Below are positions 52,297 to 60,668 of a DNA stretch of 64,000 bases, one piece after another; position 1 is the stretch's first letter, and the number at the start of each line of letters is the position of its first letter. Both the position numbers and the translations under genes were made by a program. Origin of the DNA: Streptomyces sp. SN-593 (GTDB lineage Bacteria > Actinomycetota > Actinomycetes > Streptomycetales > Streptomycetaceae); the NCBI RefSeq assembly GCF_016756395.1, contig NZ_AP018365.1, forward strand, positions 7,196,001 through 7,260,000. Direction: 5' to 3'. The notes under the pieces are model-generated. The model saw nothing but the letters and a program-made list of their open reading frames with translations. It was not told the DNA's origin and did not search any database.

Positions 52297-53274
52297 TCAG
52301 GCCGTCGGGTAGTCGCCGGGCGCGAAGATCTCCTCGACCGACACCGGGGTGTCGAGCAGGTGCTGCTCGCGGGCGTAGCGGATGAGGGCCTCCAGGGACC
52401 GGGCGTTCGGCTCGACGCCGTAGGGGATCGGGTCCTCGTCGTCCGGGACGGCCGCGCCGGCGGCGAGCGCGGCGACGAGTTCGGCGCGGCCGGCCCCGGC
52501 GGCGCGCTTCGCGGCGGCGAAGGCCGCGTACAGGTCGGTGGCGAGCCGGGGGTTGTCGCGCACCAGTTCTTCGCGCACCACGATCACGCCGTGGATCGGG
52601 TAGACGCCGGTGCGGCGGTACCAGTCCCGCTCCAGCGGCTCGGGGGTGCCGAACAGCGAGTAGGGCGGTTCGGCGGCGGGCCGCGGGCCGCTGTCGCCGG
52701 TCGTCCAGCCGTCCTTGGGCGCGCCCTTGCGGCCGACCCCGGCGTTGCCGGTCAGCGCGGCGTCGATCCGGCCCTGGTCGAGCAGGTCCACCAGGCTCTC
52801 GCCGGGCGCGACCGCCGAGACGTTCGGCGGCGCGACGTAGCTCGCGACGTGCTCCTCGTCGTCGGTGACCCAGCGGACCTCGGCCGGGTCGACGCCGAAA
52901 TCGTCTGACAGCAGGCCGCGTACCCACACTCCGGTGGTCACCGAGTAGGCGCGCACACCGACCGTGCGGCCGACGAGGTCGCCGGGCACCCGGATGCCGG
53001 ACGCGGCATGGCAGCGGATGTGCCCGTGGTGGAAGAGCCGCTTGGTGAAGACCGGGACGGCGATCACCGGCACGCCGGCGGCGCGTGCCATCAGATACGT
53101 GGTCGGCGCCAACTCGCACACGTCGTACGCGAGTTCGCGGACCATCTCGCGGTAGGCCCGGATGATCGGCTTCGTCGGGACGAACTCCAGCGGGCCGCCG
53201 GGCAGCTCGACGGCGCCCTCGGCCAGCGCCCGGGTGTGCGGATAGACGGTGAACGTCGACTTCAGCGAGGACAC
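52297..53274 (-). CDS. 4,5-dihydroxyphthalate decarboxylase / solute-binding-like protein, paralogue 1
   Basis: A 325-residue protein of the Pht5-like family, which shares the periplasmic-binding-protein fold. Recognised from the order TRALAEGAVEL, EFVPTKP, YDVCELAPTTYLMARA, VPVIAVPVFTKR and VGVRAYSVTTGVWVRG, matching the Pht5 layout. GTG 53274 is chosen because AGGGAG lies nine bases upstream; an upstream TTG at 53283 would abut that ribosome site. No signal peptide is visible, so it is cytoplasmic and more likely an enzyme or sensor than the ABC binding protein. It is divergent from the transporter operon and shares its promoter region, which holds two palindromic operators. A second paralogue lies at 60665. 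Possible activity: decarboxylation of an aromatic or related diacid; not proven. Confidence 0.7.
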   Translation of the reverse strand: MSSLKSTFTVYPHTRALAEGAVELPGGPLEFVPTKPIIRAYREMVRELAYDVCELAPTTYLMARAAGVPVIAVPVFTKRLFHHGHIRCHAASGIRVPGDLVGRTVGVRAYSVTTGVWVRGLLSDDFGVDPAEVRWVTDDEEHVASYVAPPNVSAVAPGESLVDLLDQGRIDAALTGNAGVGRKGAPKDGWTTGDSGPRPAAEPPYSLFGTPEPLERDWYRRTGVYPIHGVIVVREELVRDNPRLATDLYAAFAAAKRAAGAGRAELVAALAAGAAVPDDEDPIPYGVEPNARSLEALIRYAREQHLLDTPVSVEEIFAPGDYPTA

Positions 53275-53320
53275 GGCTCTCAACTCCCTGTCACGAACCT
53301 GGCACAGCAGTCCGCCGGTG

Positions 53321-53333
53321 ATTGTCAGACAAT
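53321..53333. promoter_or_regulatory. GntR-type operator O1
   Basis: Perfect palindrome ATTGTC-A-GACAAT, 47 bp upstream of the minus-strand gene. GTCNGAC-centred palindromes are typical for FadR/FCD GntR repressors, and such a regulator lies at 63074. Confidence 0.55.
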
Positions 53334-53468
53334 GAATCTCGCATCGTCAAGCGATTTGACACGATGGACGCATGGGAGCGTTGGTGTTCACGGGATGTTC
53401 TGCCAGCTAATAGGGGTATTTGACCTACCGTAAGGGCGTCCGAAGTGAAGTTAACCCCGTCGTAACGC

Positions 53469-53498
53469 TTGACAATCATCTGCAAAGCGTCTGACGAT
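53469..53498 (+). promoter_or_regulatory. Putative sigma-70 promoter of the transporter operon, probably leaderless
   Basis: TTGACA at 53469-53474 and GACGAT at 53493-53498, spaced 18 bp. A start about seven bases later would fall on or next to the ATG at 53506, which has no ribosome site, suggesting a leaderless mRNA. The -10 box overlaps operator O2. Confidence 0.45.
53486..53498. promoter_or_regulatory. GntR-type operator O2
   Basis: AGCGTCTGACGAT keeps the GTC-T-GAC core (GTCAGAC on the other strand) of O1 and covers the putative -10 region of the transporter promoter. The other bases of 53275-53505 hold no gene. Confidence 0.5.
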
Positions 53499-53505
53499 CT
53501 CGTCC

Positions 53506-55266
53506 ATGGCCTCTGTGATGGAACCCACATCCCGCACTCCTGAGGCGGCACCGCCACGCAGCCGACGCGCTCTCGTGCGGTTCACCCCGGAGCGCATCGC
53601 GCTCACGCTGTTCACCCTGGCCGTGGTCGCCCTGATCGCGGCACCGCTGGTGGAAGTCGTCATCCGCTCGCTCGAGAAGCAGACCGGTCTGACCGGCCAC
53701 GTGTGGTCCGGTGCGAACTACCAGCAGCTCAAGGCGTCGGAGATCCTCAGCTCCGCCCGCAACAGCGTGGTCATCGCCCTCGGGTCGATGGCGGTGGCCA
53801 CCGTCATCGGCGTCGGGCTGTCGTGGCTGGTCACCCGCACCGACCTGCCCCTGCGACGGGCGTTCGAGATCCTCAACCTGATCCCGTTCTTCCTGTCCCC
53901 GCTGATCGGCTCGATCGCCTGGACCTACCTGGCCGACCCGCGGACCGGGTTCATCAACCGGCTGGCCCGCAGCGCCGGGATCAGCCACGGGGCGGTCTTC
54001 AACGTCTACTCCACGCTCGGCATCATCGTCGTGCTCGGCCTGTTCCTGGTGCCGTTCGTCATCCTGCTCACCGGCGCGGCCTTCCGGCAGATGGACTCCT
54101 CGCTGGAGCACGCGGCGGCCGCCTGCGGCGCGTCAGGCTGGCGGACGGCGGTCCGCGTGACGCTCCCGCTGGCCAGCCCGGCGATCATGGCGGCCGCGAT
54201 CCTGACGTTCGTCATGGCGATCGAGGACCTGTCGGTGCCGCTGGTGCTCGGCTACGGCAACGGGATCCAGACGCTGTCCACCCGCATCTACGACGCGGTC
54301 CAGACGTTCCCGCCGAACTACAACTTCGGCGCCGCGCTCGGCTGCGTGATGATGCTCATCACCGCGCTGTGCCTGTACCTCCAGCGCCGCGCCATGCGCG
54401 ACCGCGGCTACGTCACGGTCACCGGCAAGGGCTCGCGGGCCGAACCGCTGCGGCTGGGGCGGATCCGCTGGTGGGCCTTCGCGGCCGAACTGGTCTACCT
54501 GCTGTTCGCCGCGCTCCTGCCGATCGGCATCCTCACGCTGATCGCGTTCTCCAAACGCTGGACCGGGACGGTCGACTTCGGCGACCTGACCCTGGACAAC
54601 TTCCGCGCGCTGTTCGGGAAGGGCTCGATCGTCAGGACCGCGTTCCTCAACAGCCTGGAGCTGTCCGCGCTGTGCGCCTGCGTGGTCGTCGCGCTCAGCG
54701 TCGTGCTCGTCCACGCGATCGAGCGGGCCAGGATCACCGGCCGCCGGCTGTTCGAGGTCTGCCTGACGATCCCCGTCGCGGTGCCGGGCCTGGTGCTGGG
54801 CGTCGGGCTGCTCACCCTGCTGCTCAAGACCTCGCTGTTCGGCACGCTGTGGATCATCGGCGTCGCCTACGTCGTACGGTTCCTGCCGTTCGCCCATCGC
54901 TCGGTGTCGGCGGCGTTCCTGTCGGTGCACACCGAACTGGAGGAGGCCGCCCGCACCAGCGGGGCGTCCCTGGGGCGCTACGTCTTCCGGGTGCTGCTGC
55001 CGCTGGTCCGCCCGGGACTGGTGTCCGGATGGCTGCTGGTCTTCCTCACCTTCATGCGCGAACTGCCGATGTCGGCCCTGCTGCAGACGACCGGGACACA
55101 GACGCTCTCGGTGGCCCTGCTCAACAGCCGGTCCTTCGACTCCCCGGGCGTGACGGCCGCGTTCACCCTGCTGCAGGCGGCCGTCCTGCTGGTGGCCGCG
55201 GCGGTCTTCTGGACGATCACCACGCGCCGCGACGGCGCCTCCTCCGACATGGCGGCCGGACTCTGA
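53506..55266 (+). CDS. ABC transporter permease, fused two-domain (FbpB/iron(III)-type)
   Basis: A 586-residue inner-membrane protein with two homologous BPD_transp_1 halves and about twelve hydrophobic segments. Each half has an EAA loop for the ATPase: EHAAAACGASGWRTAVRVTL in the first and EEAARTSGASLGRYVFRVLL in the second. Fused permeases of this kind belong to the ferric-iron / 2-aminoethylphosphonate / polyamine branch. The ATG at 53506 lacks a ribosome site and is probably leaderless; ATG 53518 is an alternative. The ATPase gene overlaps its stop by one base (TGATG). The substrate-binding lipoprotein at 61832 is the likely partner. The substrate is unknown; the surrounding enzymes suggest an organic acid rather than iron. 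Confidence 0.9.
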   Translation: MASVMEPTSRTPEAAPPRSRRALVRFTPERIALTLFTLAVVALIAAPLVEVVIRSLEKQTGLTGHVWSGANYQQLKASEILSSARNSVVIALGSMAVATVIGVGLSWLVTRTDLPLRRAFEILNLIPFFLSPLIGSIAWTYLADPRTGFINRLARSAGISHGAVFNVYSTLGIIVVLGLFLVPFVILLTGAAFRQMDSSLEHAAAACGASGWRTAVRVTLPLASPAIMAAAILTFVMAIEDLSVPLVLGYGNGIQTLSTRIYDAVQTFPPNYNFGAALGCVMMLITALCLYLQRRAMRDRGYVTVTGKGSRAEPLRLGRIRWWAFAAELVYLLFAALLPIGILTLIAFSKRWTGTVDFGDLTLDNFRALFGKGSIVRTAFLNSLELSALCACVVVALSVVLVHAIERARITGRRLFEVCLTIPVAVPGLVLGVGLLTLLLKTSLFGTLWIIGVAYVVRFLPFAHRSVSAAFLSVHTELEEAARTSGASLGRYVFRVLLPLVRPGLVSGWLLVFLTFMRELPMSALLQTTGTQTLSVALLNSRSFDSPGVTAAFTLLQAAVLLVAAAVFWTITTRRDGASSDMAAGL

Positions 55267-56480
55267 TGGGCAGGAAGACGATGAAGACATCCACCGGCGG
55301 GCGGACCGCGCCCGCGCCGTCCCCCGCGCCGGCCGAGACCGCGCCGCCGCGTCGCACCGGACACCTGGAGGTCGCCGGACTCACCCGGGACTTCGGTTCC
55401 GGCGGAGTGCGCGACGCCTCGTTCTCGGTCGAGCGCGGCCAACTGGTCACGCTGCTGGGCCCCTCGGGCTGCGGCAAGACGACCACCCTGCGCTGCCTGG
55501 CCGGCATCGAGGTCCCCGACGCGGGCCGGGTCCGGCTCGGCGACACGACGATGACCGCCACGGCCGAGGGGGTGCACCTGCGGCCGGCCAAGCGCGACAT
55601 CGGCATGGTCTTCCAGTCCTACGCGCTGTGGCCGCACATGAGCGTCTTCGAGAACGTCGCCTTCCCGCTGCGCACCCGCGGTGAGCGCACCGCCGCCATC
55701 CGGCCCCGCGTCGAGGAGATGCTCGAACTGGTCGGGCTGGAGGGCATGGGCCGGCGCCAGCCCAGCCAGCTCAGCGGCGGCCAGCAGCAGCGCGTCGCCC
55801 TCGCCCGCGCCCTGGTCTACCGCCCCGGGCTGCTGCTGCTCGACGAGCCGCTCAGCAACCTCGACGCGGCCCGGCGCGACGCCGTACGCCGGGACATCGG
55901 CCGGCTGCAACGGGAGCTGGCCATCACCGCCGTCTACGTCACCCACGACCAGGACGAGGCGATGACGCTCTCCGACCGCATCCTGGTGATGCGGGACGGC
56001 GCCATCGTCCAGAACGGGACGCCGGCCGAACTCCTCGCCGCGCCCCGGTCCCTGTTCGTCGCCGGCCTGCTCGGCCAGATCAACGTCCTCACCGGCGTGC
56101 TGGCCACCGAGCGGACCCGGACCGGACCGAACGGCACCGAACGCGTCGGCGGGGTGGACATCGCCCTGGCCGACGGCACGACCCGCCTGTCGGCCCGCCT
56201 CGTCGGGCCGGCCGCGGTCGGCGAGAACGTGTCGGTCGTGTGGCGCCCCGGCGACATCACGATCGACACCGCCGCGGACGACCCGTCGGCGCCGGACCGC
56301 GTGAACGCGCTGCCCGGCACCGTCACCGCCGTCCGCGTCGGCAGCTCGGTCACCGAGTACGACATCGACGCCGGGATCACCACCCTGCGGGCCCTCGGCT
56401 TGGGACGCGCGACCGCGTCCGTCGGCTCCCGCGTCCACGTGTCCTGTCCGGTGGACAGGTCCATATCCCTCACCCACTGA
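55266..56480 (+). CDS. ABC transporter ATP-binding protein (MalK/FbpC type)
   Basis: A 404-residue ATPase. Walker A GPSGCGKTTT begins at 65; Q-loop MVFQSYALWPHMSVFENVAFPL; signature LSGGQQQRVALARAL; Walker B LLLLDEPLSNLD; H-loop VTHDQDEAMTLSDR. A C-terminal TOBE-like domain (QINVLTGVL, VVWRPGDI) follows. Compared with relatives it has an extra 30-residue Pro/Ala-rich N-terminus, so ATG 55281 is a possible alternative start. Its start overlaps the permease stop, so translation is coupled. It powers import by the permease next to it. Confidence 0.93.
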   Translation: MGRKTMKTSTGGRTAPAPSPAPAETAPPRRTGHLEVAGLTRDFGSGGVRDASFSVERGQLVTLLGPSGCGKTTTLRCLAGIEVPDAGRVRLGDTTMTATAEGVHLRPAKRDIGMVFQSYALWPHMSVFENVAFPLRTRGERTAAIRPRVEEMLELVGLEGMGRRQPSQLSGGQQQRVALARALVYRPGLLLLDEPLSNLDAARRDAVRRDIGRLQRELAITAVYVTHDQDEAMTLSDRILVMRDGAIVQNGTPAELLAAPRSLFVAGLLGQINVLTGVLATERTRTGPNGTERVGGVDIALADGTTRLSARLVGPAAVGENVSVVWRPGDITIDTAADDPSAPDRVNALPGTVTAVRVGSSVTEYDIDAGITTLRALGLGRATASVGSRVHVSCPVDRSISLTH

Positions 56481-56497
56481 AGTCTGGAGACCCCTTC

Positions 56498-57670
56498 ATG
56501 CCCTTCGACACGATCGTGCGATCCGCGAGCACCTTCGGCCCGATGCAGACCGACTGGGAGACGCGCATCGACATGGACCGGCTGCGCACCGAGCGGCTGG
56601 CGAAGACCCGCGCGGCGATGGCGGCCGCCGACGTCGACTTCCTGATCGAACTGCGCGCCGAGAACGCCCGCTACAGCACCGGCATCAAGCGGCTGTACTG
56701 GCCGACCATCCAGTTGGGCGGCGGCCCGCTGGCCGTCCTGGCCGCCGAGGGCGACTCGGCGATCTGGATCATCGACCCGGACTACGCGGCCAAGAACATC
56801 CCCTGGGTGCCGGACGACCGGTTCCACACCCCGTACCAGATGGACATGACCCAGGACGTCAACTCCTTCGTCGACGACCTGTACCACTACTTCGGCTCGA
56901 AGATCGAGACCGCCCGCATCGCGGTGGACATCTGGTCGCCGTCCATGTTCGACGTGCTGACCAGGCGGCTGCCCAACGCCACCTTCGTCAACGGCCAGGA
57001 GCTGATGATCGGCGCCCGCCAGATCAAGACCGCCGACGAGATCAAGGCCCTGAAGATCGCCTACGCCATCTCCGAGGCCGGCATGCAGGCCGCGGTCAAC
57101 ATCCTCAAGCCCGGCGTGCGCGAGTGCGAACTGGTCGGCGAGTGCTTCCGCGCCATGTGGGACCTGGGCACCGAGACCACCCAGTGCTCGGAGGTCGTCA
57201 ACTCCGGGCCGGGCGCGCACCCCTACCGCCGCTTCCACAGCGACCGGATCGTGCAGCACGGCGACCTGGTCAACATGGACTTCGGCGGCTGCTTCTCCGG
57301 CTACTTCGGCGACTTCTGCCGCGCCTTCGTCTGCGGCGACAAGCCCACCCCCGCCCAGGTGGACCTGCTCAAGCGGGCCCACGAGTTGCAGTACGAGCAG
57401 CTCAACGCGCTCGGCCCCGGCGTCAGCCCGGCCGACATCTGCGCCAAGCTCGGCCGCAGGACCCTCGGTCACGGCATCGGCATCTCCGCCTTCGAGGGCC
57501 CGCACCTGCGCGCCCAGGACGACTACGAGCTCAAGCCCGGCATGACCTTCTCCGTCACCAGCCCGCCCATCGGCGAGGAGGGTGTCGGCGGCGTCCACCT
57601 GGAGGACGAGATCGTCATCACCGAGACCGGCATCGACCTGTACTCGACCTACCCCTACACGCTGGGCTGA
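56498..57670 (+). CDS. M24-family (creatinase/prolidase fold) metallohydrolase
   Basis: A 390-residue pita-bread-fold enzyme. Probable metal ligands are present: Asp in LVNMDFGG, Asp in GYFGDFCRAF, His in GHGIGIS, Glu in PPIGEEG and Glu in HLEDEIVIT. The N-terminal creatinase-like domain (SASTFGPMQTDWETRIDMDRL, ENARYSTGIKRLYW) is also present. TCTGGAGA precedes the ATG. Members include Xaa-Pro peptidases, creatinase and the DMSP lyase DddP, so the reaction cannot be named. It is third in the transporter operon, so it probably acts on the imported compound, for example by opening an amide or C-N bond. Confidence 0.85.
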   Translation: MPFDTIVRSASTFGPMQTDWETRIDMDRLRTERLAKTRAAMAAADVDFLIELRAENARYSTGIKRLYWPTIQLGGGPLAVLAAEGDSAIWIIDPDYAAKNIPWVPDDRFHTPYQMDMTQDVNSFVDDLYHYFGSKIETARIAVDIWSPSMFDVLTRRLPNATFVNGQELMIGARQIKTADEIKALKIAYAISEAGMQAAVNILKPGVRECELVGECFRAMWDLGTETTQCSEVVNSGPGAHPYRRFHSDRIVQHGDLVNMDFGGCFSGYFGDFCRAFVCGDKPTPAQVDLLKRAHELQYEQLNALGPGVSPADICAKLGRRTLGHGIGISAFEGPHLRAQDDYELKPGMTFSVTSPPIGEEGVGGVHLEDEIVITETGIDLYSTYPYTLG

Positions 57671-57672
57671 CC

Positions 57673-58737
57673 TTGTCCGGCAACCGTACGCCGGCCGCCG
57701 GCTGGCTCGTCGTGGGCGTCGGCCGCCACGTGGACCGCTACGGTCTGCCGGCGCTCGCCCGCGCCCGCGGCGCCGCGGCCGTGGCCCTGTGCGGGACCGA
57801 CCCTGTCCGCACCGCCGACCTGGCGGAGCGGCACGGGGTCGGCCGGTGGGGCGCCTCGGTCGAGGAACTGCTCGGCGACCCCGGCGTCACCCACGTCTAC
57901 GTCTGCTCCCGCAACGAGCGGCACGAGCGGCACGTCACGCTCGCCGCCGCGGCCGGCAAGCACGTCCTGTGCGAGAAGCCGCTCGCGCAGGACCCGGCCG
58001 CGGCCCGCCGCACCGTCGCGGCCTGCGCGCGGTACGGCGTCGTCCTCGGCACCGGCTTCCACCTGCGGCACAACGCCGCGCACCGGGAGGCGCGGCGGCT
58101 GGTGGCCGACGGCGCGATCGGCCGCCCGCTGTGGGTGGACGTGTCCTACCTGCACCAGGTGGGACACGGCGACTCCGCCGCGCGGCTGGCCGCCTCGCGC
58201 ACGGTCACCACCCCCAGCAAGGGGGCGATGGCGGGAACCGGGGCCCACGCCGTGGACCTCGCGCAGTGGCTGGCCGGCGACCGCGTCGTCCGGCTGTCGG
58301 CGACGCTCGCCGAACTCGACCCGACACCGGCCGGGCCGCAGCGCGTGGTCCAGGTCAGCGCGACCACCCGCGGCGGGGTGCTGGTCACCCTCACCGCGGG
58401 ACGCACGACCCACCCGGCCAACGGGCTGACCGTGATCGGCGAGGCGGGGCGGCTGACGGTGTCGGAGTCGATCGGGAACACCGGCGGCGGCACGCTGTCG
58501 CTCCGGTCGGCGCAGGGCAGCACCGACACCGTCTTCCCCCCGCACGACGTCTACGCGGCGCAGTTCGAGGCGTTCGCCGCCGCCACCGGCGGCGCGGCCG
58601 CCGCCCCGTTCGGCGCGTCCGGCGACGACGGGCTGTCGGCGCTGAGCGTCGCGGAGACCGTGGACCGGGCCCTGGCCGGACCAGCAGCTACGCAGGCCGT
58701 CGATCCGCCGGCCCGCCCGACCCGAGGAACACCGTGA
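57673..58737 (+). CDS. Gfo/Idh/MocA-family oxidoreductase
   Basis: A 354-residue NAD(P)-dependent dehydrogenase. The N-terminal Rossmann motif is VVGVGRHV and the family motif is CEKPLA; a C-terminal alpha/beta domain follows (VSYLHQVGHGDS, TGAHAVDLAQWL). TTG 57673 is the only in-frame start that keeps the first Rossmann strand and lies two bases after the previous stop, implying coupling. In phthalate catabolism, Pht4 (dihydrodiol dehydrogenase) is a member of this family and works just before Pht5, which is notable because two Pht5-like genes are here. Other substrates such as inositols or sugars remain possible. Confidence 0.85.
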   Translation: MSGNRTPAAGWLVVGVGRHVDRYGLPALARARGAAAVALCGTDPVRTADLAERHGVGRWGASVEELLGDPGVTHVYVCSRNERHERHVTLAAAAGKHVLCEKPLAQDPAAARRTVAACARYGVVLGTGFHLRHNAAHREARRLVADGAIGRPLWVDVSYLHQVGHGDSAARLAASRTVTTPSKGAMAGTGAHAVDLAQWLAGDRVVRLSATLAELDPTPAGPQRVVQVSATTRGGVLVTLTAGRTTHPANGLTVIGEAGRLTVSESIGNTGGGTLSLRSAQGSTDTVFPPHDVYAAQFEAFAAATGGAAAAPFGASGDDGLSALSVAETVDRALAGPAATQAVDPPARPTRGTP

Positions 58738-59756
58738 CCGTTGTGAACACCGTCATCACCAAGAAACTGGGCTACCTCGCCACCACCGAGCGGATGCTCG
58801 CGGCGCTCGGCCCGGTCGCCTACTGCCCGGACCAGCGCCCGGAGACGGTGCGCGAGCACCTCGCCGACGCCCGGATCGTCGTGGCCACCAAGGGCGTCAC
58901 CATCGACGACGCCGTCCTCGACGCGGCACCGCACGTCCGCCTCATCGCCGCGCCCACCGCCGGCTTCGACTGGATCGACGTCGAGGCGGCCACCCGCCGC
59001 GGCATCCCGGTCGTCGCCAACACCGGCGCGGCGGCGGACGCGGTCGCCGAGTTCACGCTCGGCGCCGTGCTGGCCCTCACCCGCCGTATCGTGGCCGCCG
59101 ACCGCGACCTGCACGGCAGCGCCGACTGGGGCCCGGTGCGCGACCGCTACTCCCGGGCCGACCAGCAGATCGGCTCCGACCTGACCAGCAGCACGGTGGC
59201 CGTCGTGGGGCTGGGCCACATCGGGCTGAAGACCGCCGAGAAACTCGCGGTGCTGCGCCCGCAGTCGATCATCGGGTACGACCCGTTCGTCCCGGCCGAG
59301 CGGGCCCGGCAGGCCGGCGTCGAGGTGGTCGGAGACCTGCACGAACTCGCCGCCCGGGCCGACATCGTGCTGCTGCACGTCCCGCTGACGCCGCAGACCA
59401 CCCGGCTGGTCGACGCGGCCTTCCTGGCGAGGCTGCGGCCCTCCGCCCTGCTGGTCAACCCCTCGCGCGGCGAGGTGGTCGACGAGCCCGCGCTGGTCGC
59501 CGCGCTGCGCGAGGGCCGGCTGCGGGGCGCCGCGCTCGACGTGTTCGAGCAGGAGCCGCTGCCCGCTGACTCGCCGCTGCGCGGCATGGACAACGTCGTG
59601 CTCACCCCGCACATCGGCGGCGTCACCGCGCAGTCGGACGAGACCCGGGCCCGGGAGATCGCCGAGCGCGTCCTCGCCTGCGTCGCCGGCACGCGACCGG
59701 TCGGCCTGGTCAACCCCGAGGTCTGGGACACCCGGCTCGCCGCCACCACTGACTGA
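58734..59756 (+). CDS. D-isomer-specific 2-hydroxyacid dehydrogenase
   Basis: A 340-residue member of the D-2-hydroxyacid dehydrogenase family. NAD-binding GLGHIGLKTAEKL; catalytic Arg in NPSRGEVVDE, Glu in LDVFEQEPLP and His in TPHIGG are all present. GTG 58734 overlaps the preceding stop (GTGA), and GAGGAA stands upstream. It should interconvert a 2-oxo acid and a D-2-hydroxy acid, giving or using a hydroxy acid of the pathway encoded by this operon. The family includes phosphoglycerate, lactate and glyoxylate/hydroxypyruvate enzymes; the particular substrate cannot be read from the sequence. Confidence 0.9.
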   Translation: MTVVNTVITKKLGYLATTERMLAALGPVAYCPDQRPETVREHLADARIVVATKGVTIDDAVLDAAPHVRLIAAPTAGFDWIDVEAATRRGIPVVANTGAAADAVAEFTLGAVLALTRRIVAADRDLHGSADWGPVRDRYSRADQQIGSDLTSSTVAVVGLGHIGLKTAEKLAVLRPQSIIGYDPFVPAERARQAGVEVVGDLHELAARADIVLLHVPLTPQTTRLVDAAFLARLRPSALLVNPSRGEVVDEPALVAALREGRLRGAALDVFEQEPLPADSPLRGMDNVVLTPHIGGVTAQSDETRAREIAERVLACVAGTRPVGLVNPEVWDTRLAATTD

Positions 59757-59774
59757 CCCGGAAGGAACCAACCC

Positions 59775-60668
59775 ATGATCTTCTGCTTCTACGACAAGGG
59801 CACCCTCGGCGTGGTGCGCGAGGGCCGGGTCGCCCCCGTGCCCACCGACGTGGTCCCGGCCGCGGCCACCCCGCAGCAGCGACTCGTCGCCCTGATCGAG
59901 GGCTACGAGCAGGCCGGCCCCGCGCTGGAGAACGTCGCCGCGCACGCCGCCTCCCACGGCACGCCGCTCGCCGAGGTCGCCCTGGAGGCGCCGGTGCCCG
60001 CGCCCACCCAACTGCTGTGCGCGGTGAAGAACTACAGCGACGACCGGCAGGGCGTCGAGGCCGACTTCTTCCTGAAGTCGATCCTGTCGATCGTGCCGAC
60101 CGGCAGCACCGTCAGCCTGCCGCCCGCCCAGGCCCGGGTCTTCCACCACGAACCCGAACTCGCCGCCGTCATCGGCGTGGGCGGCACCGACATCCCGGCC
60201 GCCGAGGCCATGCCGCACGTCTTCGGCTACACCGGCTTCCTGGACCTGTCGGCGCGCGACCTCGGCACCACCTACTACATGAAGAAGTCGCCGCGCGGCT
60301 TCGGCCCGATGGGCCCGGTGCTGGTGACCGCCGACGAGTTCGCCGACCCGCACGACCTCACCGTCGAACTGTCGGTCAACGGCACGCTGCGGCAGCGCTA
60401 CTCCACCGGGCAGATGGCCAACCGGATCGAGCGGCTGATCGAGGTGGCCTCGTCGGTCAGCGGCCTGGTGCCCGGCGACGTGATCGCCACCGGGACCTAC
60501 CACATCGGCATGGGACCGATCCAGGACGGCGACCACGTCAGCATGACCATCGAGGGCATCGGCGAGCTGGCCGTCGACGTGGTCGACCCGAGCCGGCGGG
60601 AGTGGGACGTCAGCGCGCTCAAGGTCGCCACCGGCCCGGCGCCGGTCCGGACGGCGGCGGCGGAATGA
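59775..60668 (+). CDS. Fumarylacetoacetate hydrolase (FAH)-family protein
   Basis: A 297-residue FAH-fold enzyme with the acidic metal site FHHEPELAAVIG (E-x-E), followed by FLDLSARD, KSPRGFGPMGPVLVTADE and TGTYHIGMGPIQDGD, the usual order in 2-hydroxyhepta-dienedioate isomerase / acylpyruvase / FAH members. GGAAGGAA precedes the ATG. These enzymes cleave or isomerise C-C bonds of 1,3-dicarbonyl or oxo-dienoate compounds at the end of aromatic and related acid pathways. The stop overlaps the next start (ATGA), so the two are coupled. Confidence 0.9.
   Translation: MIFCFYDKGTLGVVREGRVAPVPTDVVPAAATPQQRLVALIEGYEQAGPALENVAAHAASHGTPLAEVALEAPVPAPTQLLCAVKNYSDDRQGVEADFFLKSILSIVPTGSTVSLPPAQARVFHHEPELAAVIGVGGTDIPAAEAMPHVFGYTGFLDLSARDLGTTYYMKKSPRGFGPMGPVLVTADEFADPHDLTVELSVNGTLRQRYSTGQMANRIERLIEVASSVSGLVPGDVIATGTYHIGMGPIQDGDHVSMTIEGIGELAVDVVDPSRREWDVSALKVATGPAPVRTAAAE

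Noticed and set aside
52297-53274. Secreted THI5/NMT1-type binding protein of the ABC transporter
   Set aside because: No signal peptide or lipobox; the lipoprotein at 61832 fills that role. The motif order fits Pht5-like proteins better.
53401-53420. ATAGGGG near 53411 as another cluster operator
   Set aside because: Single copy, mismatched, and in the promoter region of an unrelated locus with its own operators.
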